Positions 36,320-44,965 of a stretch of DNA of 64,000 bases are shown piece by piece. Origin of the DNA: Bacteroidota bacterium (GTDB lineage Bacteria > Bacteroidota > Bacteroidia > NS11-12g > UBA955); the NCBI GenBank assembly GCA_030834125.1, contig JAURFW010000005.1, positions 44,436-108,435 on the forward strand, read 5' to 3'. Positions within the stretch are counted from its first letter, which is position 1; each line of letters starts with the position of its first letter. Position numbers and translations under genes: made by a program. A model generated the notes under the pieces. It had not been told where the DNA came from. It did not search any database and saw only the letters and a program-made list of their open reading frames with translations.

Positions 36320-37267
36320 ATGCGCTTTTTTATTTCAGACAGCACTAATCCGTATTTTAATTTAGCCACTGAGCAATATTTATTACACGATTTTTCTGAA
36401 GATGTATTGTTCTTATGGCGCAGTGATAATGCTGTGGTGCTTGGTAAACATCAAAATGCCTGCGCCGAAGCTAATTATGAATTCTGCAAAGAAAATAATA
36501 TAAAAATAGCCAGAAGATTAAGCGGGGGAGGTACTGTTTTTCATGATTTAGGCAATATAAATTTCACCTTAATTCGGAATCTTAAAGATGGAATGTCGAA
36601 AGCTGTGGATTACCGTTTCTTGCTCGAACCCATCCGGAAAGTATTGTCAGATTTAAATATAGAAACTACTTACAGCAAACGCGACGACCTATTGCTAAAT
36701 AACCTAAAAATAAGCGGCAATGCTCAGCATATTCATCAACGTGGTTTAAGAAATCTACACCATGGCACACTGCTTTATGATTCAGATTTAAAAAAGTTAA
36801 ATACGGCAATTCGGAGTACTGGAACCTATGAAGGCAAATCGGTACCAAGCAATAGAAGCGACGTTACCAATATCCGGGAGTACTATAATTATGGAGAAAC
36901 TCAGGAATTTATGAGAATATTTGGGGATGGTATTATTCAATTATTTACTGCAAAAAAAATAGGCTTAACTGATGATGAAATTCTAAAAATAAATAAAATT
37001 ATGGCAGATAAATTTACTCTAGAATCTTGGATTTTGGGATATAGCCCTGCCTATTTTCACAAAAGGGTTTTTGAATTTAATGGCCGCAATTATGAATTAC
37101 AGATGGAAGTTAAAAATGGAATAATTTATAGTTTAAATATTCAATCTCAAGTTGAGAATGCAACTCAATTAAATTTTCAAAATTTAATAGAAAAGGAATT
37201 AGAATGGGACAAAGTTTGTGAAGGATTCTCAGTTGAAGATGAAAAATGGTTAATTAAATTGTTTTAA
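36320..37267 (+). CDS. lplA: Lipoate-protein ligase A family
   Basis: 315 aa. The biotin/lipoate ligase fold has the lipoyl-AMP binding loop RRLSGGGTVFHDLGNINF and the lysine loop KISGNAQ. A C-terminal accessory domain (about 245-315) is present, as in LplA. It attaches lipoate to the E2 and H proteins of 2-oxoacid dehydrogenases and glycine cleavage. Unrelated in function to its operon neighbours lptB and nth, and its stop codon abuts the nth ATG. Confidence 0.93.
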   Translation: MRFFISDSTNPYFNLATEQYLLHDFSEDVLFLWRSDNAVVLGKHQNACAEANYEFCKENNIKIARRLSGGGTVFHDLGNINFTLIRNLKDGMSKAVDYRFLLEPIRKVLSDLNIETTYSKRDDLLLNNLKISGNAQHIHQRGLRNLHHGTLLYDSDLKKLNTAIRSTGTYEGKSVPSNRSDVTNIREYYNYGETQEFMRIFGDGIIQLFTAKKIGLTDDEILKINKIMADKFTLESWILGYSPAYFHKRVFEFNGRNYELQMEVKNGIIYSLNIQSQVENATQLNFQNLIEKELEWDKVCEGFSVEDEKWLIKLF

Positions 37268-37891
37268 ATGAAGAAGGCAGAAAGAGTAAAATTTGTTGCT
37301 GAAACATTAGAAAGATTATATCCAACTACTCCAATCCCGTTGGATCATAATGATGCATATACGCTTCTTATTGCAGTTTTATTGAGTGCTCAATGTACGG
37401 ATGAAAGAGTTAATAAAATTACTCCATCATTGTTTGAAAAAGCGAGCAATCCATTCGACATGATAAAAATGGATGTTGATGAAATACGGGAAATTATAAA
37501 ACCGTGTGGTTTATCTCCTTTTAAGAGTAAAGCAATTTATAATTTAAGCAATATTTTAATTGAGAAATATCAAGGAGAGGTGCCAAATTCTTTTGAGGAG
37601 TTAGAAGAACTTCCTGGGGTAGGTCACAAAACAGCGAGTGTTGTTATGAGTCAGGCCTTTGGAGTGCCGGCTTTTCCTGTAGATACTCATATTCACCGAC
37701 TAGCACAAAGGTGGAAGCTTACTAATGGTAAAAACGTTGAACAAACGGAAAAAGATTTGAAAAGGTTATTCCCAAAGGATACTTGGAATAAGCTTCATCT
37801 GCAAATTATTTTCTTTGGACGTGAGTATTGTCCTGCTCGAGGGCACAAAGAATCTGAGTGTCCCATTTGCTCTCAAATAACAAAGAAATAG
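37268..37891 (+). CDS. nth: Endonuclease III (DNA glycosylase/AP lyase) with reduced cluster motif
   Basis: 207 aa base-excision repair enzyme for oxidised pyrimidines. The helix-hairpin-helix LPGVGHKTA carries the catalytic lysine (K121), and the catalytic aspartate is D139 in VDTHIHRL. The C-terminal iron-sulfur motif is not the usual C-x6-C-x2-C-x5-C: only C188, C198 and C201 are present (C-x9-C-x2-C), and the protein ends six residues after the last one. The cluster may be absent or have another ligand. Immediately follows lplA (stop and start adjoin). Confidence 0.93.
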   Translation: MKKAERVKFVAETLERLYPTTPIPLDHNDAYTLLIAVLLSAQCTDERVNKITPSLFEKASNPFDMIKMDVDEIREIIKPCGLSPFKSKAIYNLSNILIEKYQGEVPNSFEELEELPGVGHKTASVVMSQAFGVPAFPVDTHIHRLAQRWKLTNGKNVEQTEKDLKRLFPKDTWNKLHLQIIFFGREYCPARGHKESECPICSQITKK

Positions 37892-37935
37892 TGTAATACC
37901 ATTTACCTTTTATTTTTATTTGGTATTAAGGCAGT

Positions 37936-38589
37936 ATGACAATTGTTAGAATACCAAAGCCATGTCATGAGTCTTGGTCAAAAATGTTCCCCACAGAGCA
38001 AGGAAAATTTTGTTTGTCTTGTGAGAAAGAGGTGGTAGATTTTTCAGATAAATCTGCTGAAGAAGTAGTTAATTTTTTCCAATCCAGAACTAATCCTGAA
38101 GAGAGGGTTTGTGGTAGGTTTAATGTCCAAGATTTAGAAGCACCTGTGCGCAAAGCTGGGTTTAATTATAAGTTTATTAATTGGGGATTAGGTGTTTTGG
38201 TGGGTTTCCTCCAATCTTGTGGTTGGGGAAAAAGCCAAACTACAGGAGAAATTATTGCTTCTGATAATTTTGTAAAAATTGATAGAACTCAGACAAATAC
38301 CTCCAGTATATTAGGAAAAGTTGCACCAAAATTAAGAGATACAAGTAGTAAATATGTGGATACTCAAGTTATGGGAAATATAATTACGCCCCAACAAAAG
38401 TCAATTGATTCAGTGAATGTTGAGTCAGCAATTGAAAAAATAAAGGGTGAAGTAATGATGGGTGATGTGAAGGAAATAGATTGTAAGAAACGTGTTAATC
38501 ATCTAACAGGATTAGTAGTACCAGACATAGAACAAAAAGTTATTATGGGTGATACTACTTTACCTATTAAAACAAATATTAAAAAATAG
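37936..38589 (+). CDS. Membrane protein with N-terminal CxxC-type motif, unknown
   Basis: 217 aa. The N-terminal 70 residues hold PKPCHESWSKM (C10), GKFCLSCEKEVVDFS (C26, C29) and VCGRF (C59), a four-cysteine pattern that I recognise from several Bacteroidota proteins, where it precedes TonB- or carboxypeptidase-regulatory-like regions; it may bind zinc. One membrane helix (about 81-95) follows, then a low-complexity Ser/Thr/Val-rich tail. It begins 44 bases after nth and ends 2 bases from the convergent helicase. Confidence 0.65.
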   Translation: MTIVRIPKPCHESWSKMFPTEQGKFCLSCEKEVVDFSDKSAEEVVNFFQSRTNPEERVCGRFNVQDLEAPVRKAGFNYKFINWGLGVLVGFLQSCGWGKSQTTGEIIASDNFVKIDRTQTNTSSILGKVAPKLRDTSSKYVDTQVMGNIITPQQKSIDSVNVESAIEKIKGEVMMGDVKEIDCKKRVNHLTGLVVPDIEQKVIMGDTTLPIKTNIKK

Positions 38590-38591
38590 AA

Positions 38592-39935
38592 TTAATCTCT
38601 ATTTCTTGAAGTGTTACTTCTTCTTTTCTTTCTAGTATTTGGTCTGTTTTCAGATCTTCCTTCTGAATTATTTTTATCATTTCTAGAAGAGCCATGCGAA
38701 TTTTTAGGTCTTCTTCTTTTATTTCTGGAAGATTTGTGCTCTCCTTCTTTTCTATCTCTGCCTTCTTTGTTGTTAGATTGGTGTCTAGAGTTTCTTTTTT
38801 GAGGAAGTTCAATTCTAAATTCATGTTCCATTTCCGTCAAAGAGTCTTCTCCAAAAGCTTTCCAAACTTCAAGAAGTTTTTTGTGTTCACCTGGGCTACA
38901 GAATGACATTGCCAAACCTTCTGTTCCCGCTCTACCCGTTCTTCCAATTCGGTGGGTGTAGGTCTCTGCATCTTCAGCCATATCAAAATTTAAAACATAA
39001 TTTAACGATTGAATATCTACTCCACGTGCAGCAACATCTGTAGCAACTAAAACCCTATCTCTACCTATTTTAAAACTATCTAAATTTCTTGTTCTTTCAC
39101 GTTGAGATTTGTCTCCATGTATTGCACAGCAGTTGTGATTGTGTTGACGGAGAGTTTTAACGAGTTTATCGGCTCCTAATTTAGTTCTAGTAAATACGAG
39201 CAGTGAGTCCATTTCTGGATCTTCCAACATTTGAAGTAATAATTCTTCCTTATTTTTCTGAGCAATAGCAAAAAGCCACTGGTCGATTTTTGGTTTTTGA
39301 AGTTCAGTTGGAAGGATATCAATTTTCTCTGGTTGGTTAAGAATTTCTTCAGATAAAGTTCTAATCTCAGGAGAAGCTGTTGCCGAAAATAAAAGTGTTT
39401 GAATACTTTCTGTATCAAGCTTTTCACGAATTTTCTTGATGTCATCGATGAATCCCATATCCAACATTCTGTCGCACTCATCTAGTACAAAAGTATTAAC
39501 ACTGTGTAATTTTACGTGTCCCTGCTTCATGAGGTCTAAAAGTCTTCCCGGAGTGGCAATAACCACTTGGCAACCTCTTTTTAATCTGTCTACTTGACGC
39601 ATCTGAGGTACACCACCATAAATAAGGTTGATTTTTATTTCAGTGTGAGCTGCATATTTTTTGAAGTTGTCTGCAATTTGATGAGCTAATTCTCTGGTTG
39701 GCGCTAAAATCAAAGTTTGAATTTGCTTTGGAGAGCTCCCTTCAAGCTTTTGAATAATTGGAATTGCAAACGCAGCAGTTTTACCGGTTCCTGTTGGAGC
39801 GGTAGCAAATAAGTCATTACCATTTAAAATGGTTGGAATTGCCATTGCCTGTATAGGCGTAGGCTGGCTGTAGCCCTGTGCTTCGACAGTGGCCAGCAAT
39901 TGGGGTGTTAACCCCAGGCTTTGAAATGTTGTCAT
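38592..39935 (-). CDS. DEAD-box RNA helicase (RhlE-type) with DECD motif
   Basis: 447 aa. Q motif (TFQSLGL...QPTPIQ), motif I ATGTGKT-type (APTGTGKTAAF), PTRELAH, TPGRLLDL, SAT, ATDVAARGVDI and HRIGRTGRAG are all present. Motif II reads DECD where RhlE proteins have DEAD. A basic, Arg/Lys/Asn-rich low-complexity tail of about 70 residues ends the protein, as is usual in cold-induced RNA helicases that remodel ribosomes and mRNA decay complexes. It is preceded by a leader of about 90 nt. Confidence 0.93.
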   Translation of the reverse strand: MTTFQSLGLTPQLLATVEAQGYSQPTPIQAMAIPTILNGNDLFATAPTGTGKTAAFAIPIIQKLEGSSPKQIQTLILAPTRELAHQIADNFKKYAAHTEIKINLIYGGVPQMRQVDRLKRGCQVVIATPGRLLDLMKQGHVKLHSVNTFVLDECDRMLDMGFIDDIKKIREKLDTESIQTLLFSATASPEIRTLSEEILNQPEKIDILPTELQKPKIDQWLFAIAQKNKEELLLQMLEDPEMDSLLVFTRTKLGADKLVKTLRQHNHNCCAIHGDKSQRERTRNLDSFKIGRDRVLVATDVAARGVDIQSLNYVLNFDMAEDAETYTHRIGRTGRAGTEGLAMSFCSPGEHKKLLEVWKAFGEDSLTEMEHEFRIELPQKRNSRHQSNNKEGRDRKEGEHKSSRNKRRRPKNSHGSSRNDKNNSEGRSENRPNTRKKRRSNTSRNRD

Positions 39936-40031
39936 TCAATAATAATAAGGCAACGCTTTAAGCAGAAAATCTCGCGTTGGAATCCTTTTGATTCGAACTG
40001 TAATAGCTCCCACTCGCAAACAATTGCGCGG

Positions 40032-40039
40032 CAAAGTTA
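40032..40039 (-). promoter_or_regulatory. -7 promoter element for the helicase gene
   Basis: TAACTTTG on the minus strand, exact TAnnTTTG match, 96 bases before the helicase ATG. It implies an untranslated leader of about 90 nt, unusually long for this window. Confidence 0.4.
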
Positions 40040-40116
40040 GAGTTAAATAATGACAATAACATGGTGAATCGTCTTTTTTATTTAGTAATTGACCTAATTC
40101 TCCGTTTTCTATGTTG

Positions 40117-40124
40117 TATTTTTG
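40117..40124 (+). promoter_or_regulatory. -7 promoter element abutting carboxylase start
   Basis: TATTTTTG, exact TAnnTTTG match, 4 bases before the ATG at 40129. Confidence 0.55.
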
Positions 40125-40128
40125 AAGT

Positions 40129-41763
40129 ATGACCAAGCAGAATTTAGAGTTTAACAAGAATGAAGATGTAAATAAGCAATTATGGGATTTAGTTCAGTCT
40201 AAACTGAATAAAATTGCTAAAGGTGGAGGTGAAAAATCTGCTTCTAAACAAAAGGCAAAGGGTAAATTATTAGCCCGGGAAAGAATTGAATATTTGCGCG
40301 ATACCGATAGCGAATGGATTGAAATAGGGGCTTTTGCTGGTTATGAGCAATATGAGGAGTACGGCGGATGCCCTGCTGGAGGCGTTGTTGCTGGAATAGG
40401 TTATGTTGCAGGTAAACAATGTGTTATTGTGGCAAATGATGCAACAGTTAAGGCGGGGGCTTGGTTTCCTGTAACAGGGAAGAAGAATTTAAGGGCGCAA
40501 GAAATTGCAATGGAGAATAGACTTCCAATTATCTATTTGGTAGATAGTGCAGGGGTGTTTCTTCCAATGCAAGATGAAATATTTGCAGACAAAGAACATT
40601 TTGGTAGGATGTTTAGAAATAACGCCAAGATGAGTGCAATGGGAATAACTCAAATTGCGGCAGTTATGGGAAGTTGTGTCGCAGGTGGAGCATACTTGCC
40701 AATAATGAGTGATGAAGCGCTTATTGTTGAAGGCAACGGAAGTATTTTTCTTGCAGGAAGTTATTTGGTGAAGGCAGCAATTGGCGAGTCTATAGATAAT
40801 GAAACTTTGGGAGGTGCAACCACACAAACTGAAATTTCAGGTGTTATCGACGATAAATTCAAAGATGATCCTACATGTTTGGATCGTATCAAGTTTATTA
40901 TGGATAAACTAGGTGATTTCGAAAAATCAGGAATTGATAGAAAAGAACCTAAATCACCTACTTTAAAACCCGATGAAATTTTTGGAATACTTCCTATGGA
41001 TAGGGCAAAGCCATATAAAACTATTGAAATTATTAAGCGTTTAGTGGATTCTAGTGAATTTGAACAATACAAAGAGGATTATGGAAAAACCATTATTTGT
41101 GGTTACGCGCGAATTGATGGATATGCTGTTGGTGTAGTTGCCAATAATAGAGAAATTGTGAAAAATGCGAAAGGCGAAATGCAGTTTGGAGGTGTAATTT
41201 ATTCGGATAGTGCAGATAAAGCGGCACGATTTATTATGAATTGCAATCAGAAGAAAATTCCATTAGTGTTTTTACAAGATGTTACTGGATTTATGGTTGG
41301 AAGTAGAAGTGAGCATGGTGGAATAATAAAGGATGGTGCTAAGATGGTAATGGCTATGAGTAATTGTACTGTGCCCAAGTTCACAGTAATAATGGGTAAT
41401 AGTTATGGAGCAGGTAACTATGCAATGTGCGGTAAAGCGTATGACCCTAGATTAATTGTTGCTTGGCCTAGCGCAAAAATTGCAGTTATGGGTGGTGATC
41501 AGGCGGCAAATACCTTACTTCAAATTGAAAAATCTAGATTAAATAGCAAAGGCGAACCCATTTCTGAAGCAGAAGAAAAGGAATTACTGGATAGAATCAA
41601 AGGCAGATACGAAAATGGAACTAAACCCGAATTTGCAGCTTCTAGGCTTTGGGTAGATGCAATTATAAATCCTTTAGAAACAAGGAAGTGGATTTCTATG
41701 GGTATTGAGGCAGCTGATCATTCTCCCATTGAAAAATTTAATCCGGGTATACTACAAACTTAA
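40129..41763 (+). CDS. Acyl-CoA carboxylase beta subunit (propionyl- or methylcrotonyl-CoA type)
   Basis: 544 aa carboxyltransferase of the crotonase fold, N- and C-terminal halves both complete. Segments GYEQYEEYGGCPAGGVVAGIGYV, IYLVDSAGVFLPMQDE, MGSCVAGGAYLPIMSDE and, in the second half, MVGSRSEHGGIIKDGAKM and NSYGAGNYAMCGKAYDPR match acyl-CoA carboxylase beta chains. The NYAMCGKAYDPR region is most like methylcrotonyl-/geranyl-CoA types, but with the epimerase gene in the window propionyl-CoA is also possible. Needs a biotin carboxylase subunit, not present here; the biotin carrier at 62355 may be a partner. Confidence 0.9.
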   Translation: MTKQNLEFNKNEDVNKQLWDLVQSKLNKIAKGGGEKSASKQKAKGKLLARERIEYLRDTDSEWIEIGAFAGYEQYEEYGGCPAGGVVAGIGYVAGKQCVIVANDATVKAGAWFPVTGKKNLRAQEIAMENRLPIIYLVDSAGVFLPMQDEIFADKEHFGRMFRNNAKMSAMGITQIAAVMGSCVAGGAYLPIMSDEALIVEGNGSIFLAGSYLVKAAIGESIDNETLGGATTQTEISGVIDDKFKDDPTCLDRIKFIMDKLGDFEKSGIDRKEPKSPTLKPDEIFGILPMDRAKPYKTIEIIKRLVDSSEFEQYKEDYGKTIICGYARIDGYAVGVVANNREIVKNAKGEMQFGGVIYSDSADKAARFIMNCNQKKIPLVFLQDVTGFMVGSRSEHGGIIKDGAKMVMAMSNCTVPKFTVIMGNSYGAGNYAMCGKAYDPRLIVAWPSAKIAVMGGDQAANTLLQIEKSRLNSKGEPISEAEEKELLDRIKGRYENGTKPEFAASRLWVDAIINPLETRKWISMGIEAADHSPIEKFNPGILQT

Positions 41764-41770
41764 GCTATTT

Positions 41771-41796
41771 AGTCCCGACTCATTAGAGTCTCGGCT
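41771..41796 (+). terminator. Imperfect hairpin between convergent genes
   Basis: GACTC-ATTA-GAGTC core (41777-41790) extended by partly pairing arms, followed by TTTAT. It lies in the 66-base gap between the carboxylase and the convergent DUF1801 gene. The poor T-run makes it a weak terminator at best. Confidence 0.3.
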
Positions 41797-41829
41797 TTAT
41801 GGTAAACTGGGGTCCATATTAAACCAACC

Positions 41830-42288
41830 TTACTTTTTTAAAAATGCTGCTGTGTAAGTATTAATCCAATCATTGACTGTCATTTTTTTGAATAACTCTC
41901 CCAATAGGTTATAGGGTATATGCTCAACTTTTTTGAATCTAACGCAGCTTTTACCCATGTCTAATTTTGTGGGTGCAACTTTTTTATATTCTTCTTGAAA
42001 CCATTGTAACAATTCTGGCTTTGCATATATACCCATATGATATAGAGCTATGAAGTTTTTTTGTGATGCTATATTAATGAAGGGTAGTGGGAGTTTAGGG
42101 TCACAATGATAACCCGCTGGAAATAATGAATGTGGAACTACATATCCCGGCATTGAATAATTGATTTGTGCTTCAAAGCCTTCAGGAAGGTTTTTCTCCA
42201 TTAAGTCCAAGATCTTTTTAATTGCGTCTTTTCTATCTTGAGGAACTTTGTTAAGATAATCTTCAATAGTATTGCTTTCGTATTTCAT
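41830..42288 (-). CDS. DUF1801-type protein
   Basis: 152 aa. TIEDYLNKVPQDRKDAIKKILDLM, then ..MPGYVV and FIALYHMGIY, and a C-terminal KSCVRFKK segment are characteristic of DUF1801 (YdhG/YjbR-like, Bacillus YdeI relatives). These small cytoplasmic proteins are often linked to stress or metal responses, but have no settled function. It stands with its own start region, 41 bases downstream of the frnE pseudogene on the same strand. Confidence 0.8.
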   Translation of the reverse strand: MKYESNTIEDYLNKVPQDRKDAIKKILDLMEKNLPEGFEAQINYSMPGYVVPHSLFPAGYHCDPKLPLPFINIASQKNFIALYHMGIYAKPELLQWFQEEYKKVAPTKLDMGKSCVRFKKVEHIPYNLLGELFKKMTVNDWINTYTAAFLKK

Positions 42289-42329
42289 TTTGGTAAATTT
42301 AAAGTATATGTCTGTTTGGTATACTTATA

Positions 42330-42964
42330 TTATTGCTGATATACTGTTTTTAACACACTTGAAAATACTTCAACTCCATGGGCACCACTCAAGCTGAATT
42401 TTTCATTAAATAGAAAATACGGCACACCTCTTGCACCAATTTGTTGGTCATGTATTGATCTTTCTCAATAGCTTGAATTATGTCCCTATCTTGATTAGGT
42501 AAAACCATGAGATTATTAATATCTAATCCTATATCATCACAAGCTGTTGTGAGAATATCTACAGATTCAATATTAGCACCTTCAACAAAATATAATTCGA
42601 ACAGGCGTTTATATAATTCACTGGCTTTGTTGTGTTTTTGTGCAAAATGGAGAAACGCGTGAGCATTTATTGAATTACAAATTTTAACAGAATCAAAATT
42701 ATATGTAATTCCTACTTCTTGTCCTTTTTCAATTAAATGATTATGATTTTTAGCAAGTTCAGATTCGGAATAACCAAGCTGTTTAATCAGATAATCGTTC
42801 ATGTTAAGTCCTTCTTGGTATTTGGCTTCTGGATTTAACTGAAAACTTCGATATGTAATTTCAACTTCTTTGGTAAAACCCACTTTTTCAATTGCCAATT
42901 CTAATTGTTGTTTTCCTAGATAGCAGAAAGGACAAAGAATATCACTCCAAATTTCAATTTTCAT
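42330..42964 (-). pseudogene. FrnE-like DsbA-family oxidoreductase, frameshifted
   Basis: The frame from 42964 gives a thioredoxin-fold protein of the FrnE/2-hydroxychromene-2-carboxylate isomerase-like group: EIWSDILCPFCYLGK with the CPFC active site, YRSFQLNPEA, and a helical insertion. After residue 176 it leaves the family and stops at 42389 (191 aa). In the next frame the missing end is intact, GARGVPYFLFNEKFSLSGAHG, reaching a stop at 42330. Restoring one base near 42446-42448 (ACC to ACCC on the minus strand) joins them into 211 aa. It is either a real disruption or a sequencing or assembly error in a short C-run. Confidence 0.85.
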
Positions 42965-43000
42965 TTCTACGAAAATACGTCGTTGGAGACGATATAATCC

Positions 43001-43008
43001 TAACTTTG
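43001..43008 (+). promoter_or_regulatory. -7 promoter element abutting ABC-F start
   Basis: TAACTTTG, exact TAnnTTTG match, 6 bases before the ATG at 43015. A near match on the other strand (TATTTTCG) serves the divergent frnE-like gene. Confidence 0.5.
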
Positions 43009-43014
43009 CTATTC

Positions 43015-44898
43015 ATGAATTACCTGTCGGTAGAAAAAGTAATTAAAACATGGCATGATCATCCCATTTTGAGGGAAATCTCATTTGGAGTTCAACAAGG
43101 TCAAAAAATTGCCATAGTAGCAGGAAATGGACAAGGTAAAAGTACTTTGCTTTCAGTAATTACAGGATTGGAATCTCCAGATTCAGGTATTTCAGTTATA
43201 AGAAAGGGAATTAGATGGGCCATACTTCCACAAGAGCCAGAATTGGACTCTCAATTATCCGTTTTAGAAAACATATTATTTGAGAAAAATGAAATAACTG
43301 AATTAGTAAAGAAATATGAGGAGGAATTAGAAAAAGCAAATCCTGATGTCAATATCATTGACTCATTGAATGAAAAAATGAGCGAGCTAGATGCCTGGGA
43401 TTATGAAGCTAAAGTAAAACAGGTTTTAGGTAAACTAAATATTCATCAAACTGATCGTTTAGTAGGAGTCCTTTCGGGAGGCCAGAAGAAACGAGTAGCT
43501 CTCGCAAAAGTACTTTTAAGTCAGCCTGATTTTATTATTTTAGATGAGCCAACCAACCATCTTGACTTGGAGATGATTGAATGGTTAGAAGGGTTTTTAG
43601 CTCAAAAAGATTTGACCTTGTTATTGGTAACACACGACCGTTATTTCCTCGATAGAGTATGTCAATCAATTATTGAAATTGATAACGGTGAATTACGTCA
43701 ATATCAAGGGAATTTCTCATATTACATGGAGAAAAAGGCGGAGCGTGAAGCCCAAATTGCTTCAGAAATAGAAAAGGATAGGAATTTATACCGTCGTGAG
43801 TTAGAATGGGTACGAAGAATGCCCAAAGCGAGAGGGACAAAAAGTAAAAGTAGAATAGAATCTTTCGATCAATTATCTGAAAAGTTAAAATCAACACGAA
43901 AAAAATTAGAATTGAACTTTAGCATGCGTACTGAGCGCATGGGTTCGAAAATATTGGAAATGCACCACGTCAAAAAGGCATTTGGCAATTTAAAGATATT
44001 AGAAGATTTTAACTATGTATTCAGGAATAAAGAAAAGGTTGGAATTATTGGCCCCAACGGAGTAGGTAAAACTACATTTTTGAATATGATAATGGATTTG
44101 GATTCTGTTGATGGCGGTAAAATTGTGCGTGGAGAAACTGTCAAGTTCGGTTATTATACCCAACATACTTTTAAGGTAGACGCTTCGAAAAAAGTGATAG
44201 ATGTAATACGAGAAGTAGCCGATTGGATACCGATGGCGAACTCTCATAAACTCACAGCTTCTCAATTATTGTTGAATTTTGGATTTGATTACCCAAAGCA
44301 GCATGATTTTGTTTCTAAGTTAAGTGGCGGAGAATTGAGGAGGTTACATCTGTGTAGAATTTTAATGGATGCACCTAATTTTTTAATTCTGGATGAACCA
44401 ACCAATGATTTAGATATTCAAACTTTATCAGTTTTGGAGAATTTCATTGAAAATTATAGTGGATGTGTTCTTATAGTAAGTCACGATCGTTATTTCATGG
44501 ATAGAATTGTTGACCATTGCTTGATATTTGAGGGAGATGGTATGGTCAGAGATTTTCCTGGAAATTATTCTGAATACAGAGAAACTAGAGATATTGAGGA
44601 TGAGGAAAGGCAACAAAAGAAAAAAGAGGAGAATAAACCTAAAGAAATAAAGGCCAATAATGAAAGTATCTCAGATAAGCCTCGAAAGATGACCTTTAAA
44701 GAGAAGTTTGAGTTGGAGAAAATCAATGAAGAATTGGAAAGGCTGCACTTCGAAAAAGAGAGTCTTGAAGCTGAGCTTTCTACTTTAACTAGTGAATTTG
44801 AAGAAATTTCGAAGATTTCAGATAGACTCAAAAGTATTTCTGACAGGGTTGATGAATTGGAATTCCGTTGGTTGGAACTTTCTGAATTAGAGGGATAA
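43015..44898 (+). CDS. ABC-F ATPase (Uup-like)
   Basis: 628 aa with two ABC domains and no membrane part. First domain: Walker A GNGQGKST, signature LSGGQKKR, Walker B FIILDEPTNHLDL. The interdomain linker carries KARGTKSKSRIESFDQL. Second domain: Walker A GPNGVGKT, LSGGELRR, FLILDEPTNDLDI. A C-terminal coiled-coil (about 550-628) resembles the DNA/RNA-binding end of Uup. ABC-F proteins act on the ribosome. The frame is open upstream, but homology and the promoter both point to the ATG at 43015. Confidence 0.93.
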   Translation: MNYLSVEKVIKTWHDHPILREISFGVQQGQKIAIVAGNGQGKSTLLSVITGLESPDSGISVIRKGIRWAILPQEPELDSQLSVLENILFEKNEITELVKKYEEELEKANPDVNIIDSLNEKMSELDAWDYEAKVKQVLGKLNIHQTDRLVGVLSGGQKKRVALAKVLLSQPDFIILDEPTNHLDLEMIEWLEGFLAQKDLTLLLVTHDRYFLDRVCQSIIEIDNGELRQYQGNFSYYMEKKAEREAQIASEIEKDRNLYRRELEWVRRMPKARGTKSKSRIESFDQLSEKLKSTRKKLELNFSMRTERMGSKILEMHHVKKAFGNLKILEDFNYVFRNKEKVGIIGPNGVGKTTFLNMIMDLDSVDGGKIVRGETVKFGYYTQHTFKVDASKKVIDVIREVADWIPMANSHKLTASQLLLNFGFDYPKQHDFVSKLSGGELRRLHLCRILMDAPNFLILDEPTNDLDIQTLSVLENFIENYSGCVLIVSHDRYFMDRIVDHCLIFEGDGMVRDFPGNYSEYRETRDIEDEERQQKKKEENKPKEIKANNESISDKPRKMTFKEKFELEKINEELERLHFEKESLEAELSTLTSEFEEISKISDRLKSISDRVDELEFRWLELSELEG

Positions 44899-44965
44899 AT
44901 AGATAATCCACAAATGCTAATAACCTAGTTTTTGCCGGGTCGAATTATTGTACTTTTTTTGTAAT

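Noticed and set aside
38579..38824. Open frame of 81 codons at the start of the helicase tail region
   Set aside because: It lies in the low-complexity basic tail of the helicase in another frame; Lys/Glu-rich composition is a mirror of the Arg/Lys tail.
39936..40128. Possible tRNA or small RNA in the largest protein-free gap
   Set aside because: No cloverleaf, no CCA-like end and no closed stem; it is explained by the helicase leader and the carboxylase promoter.
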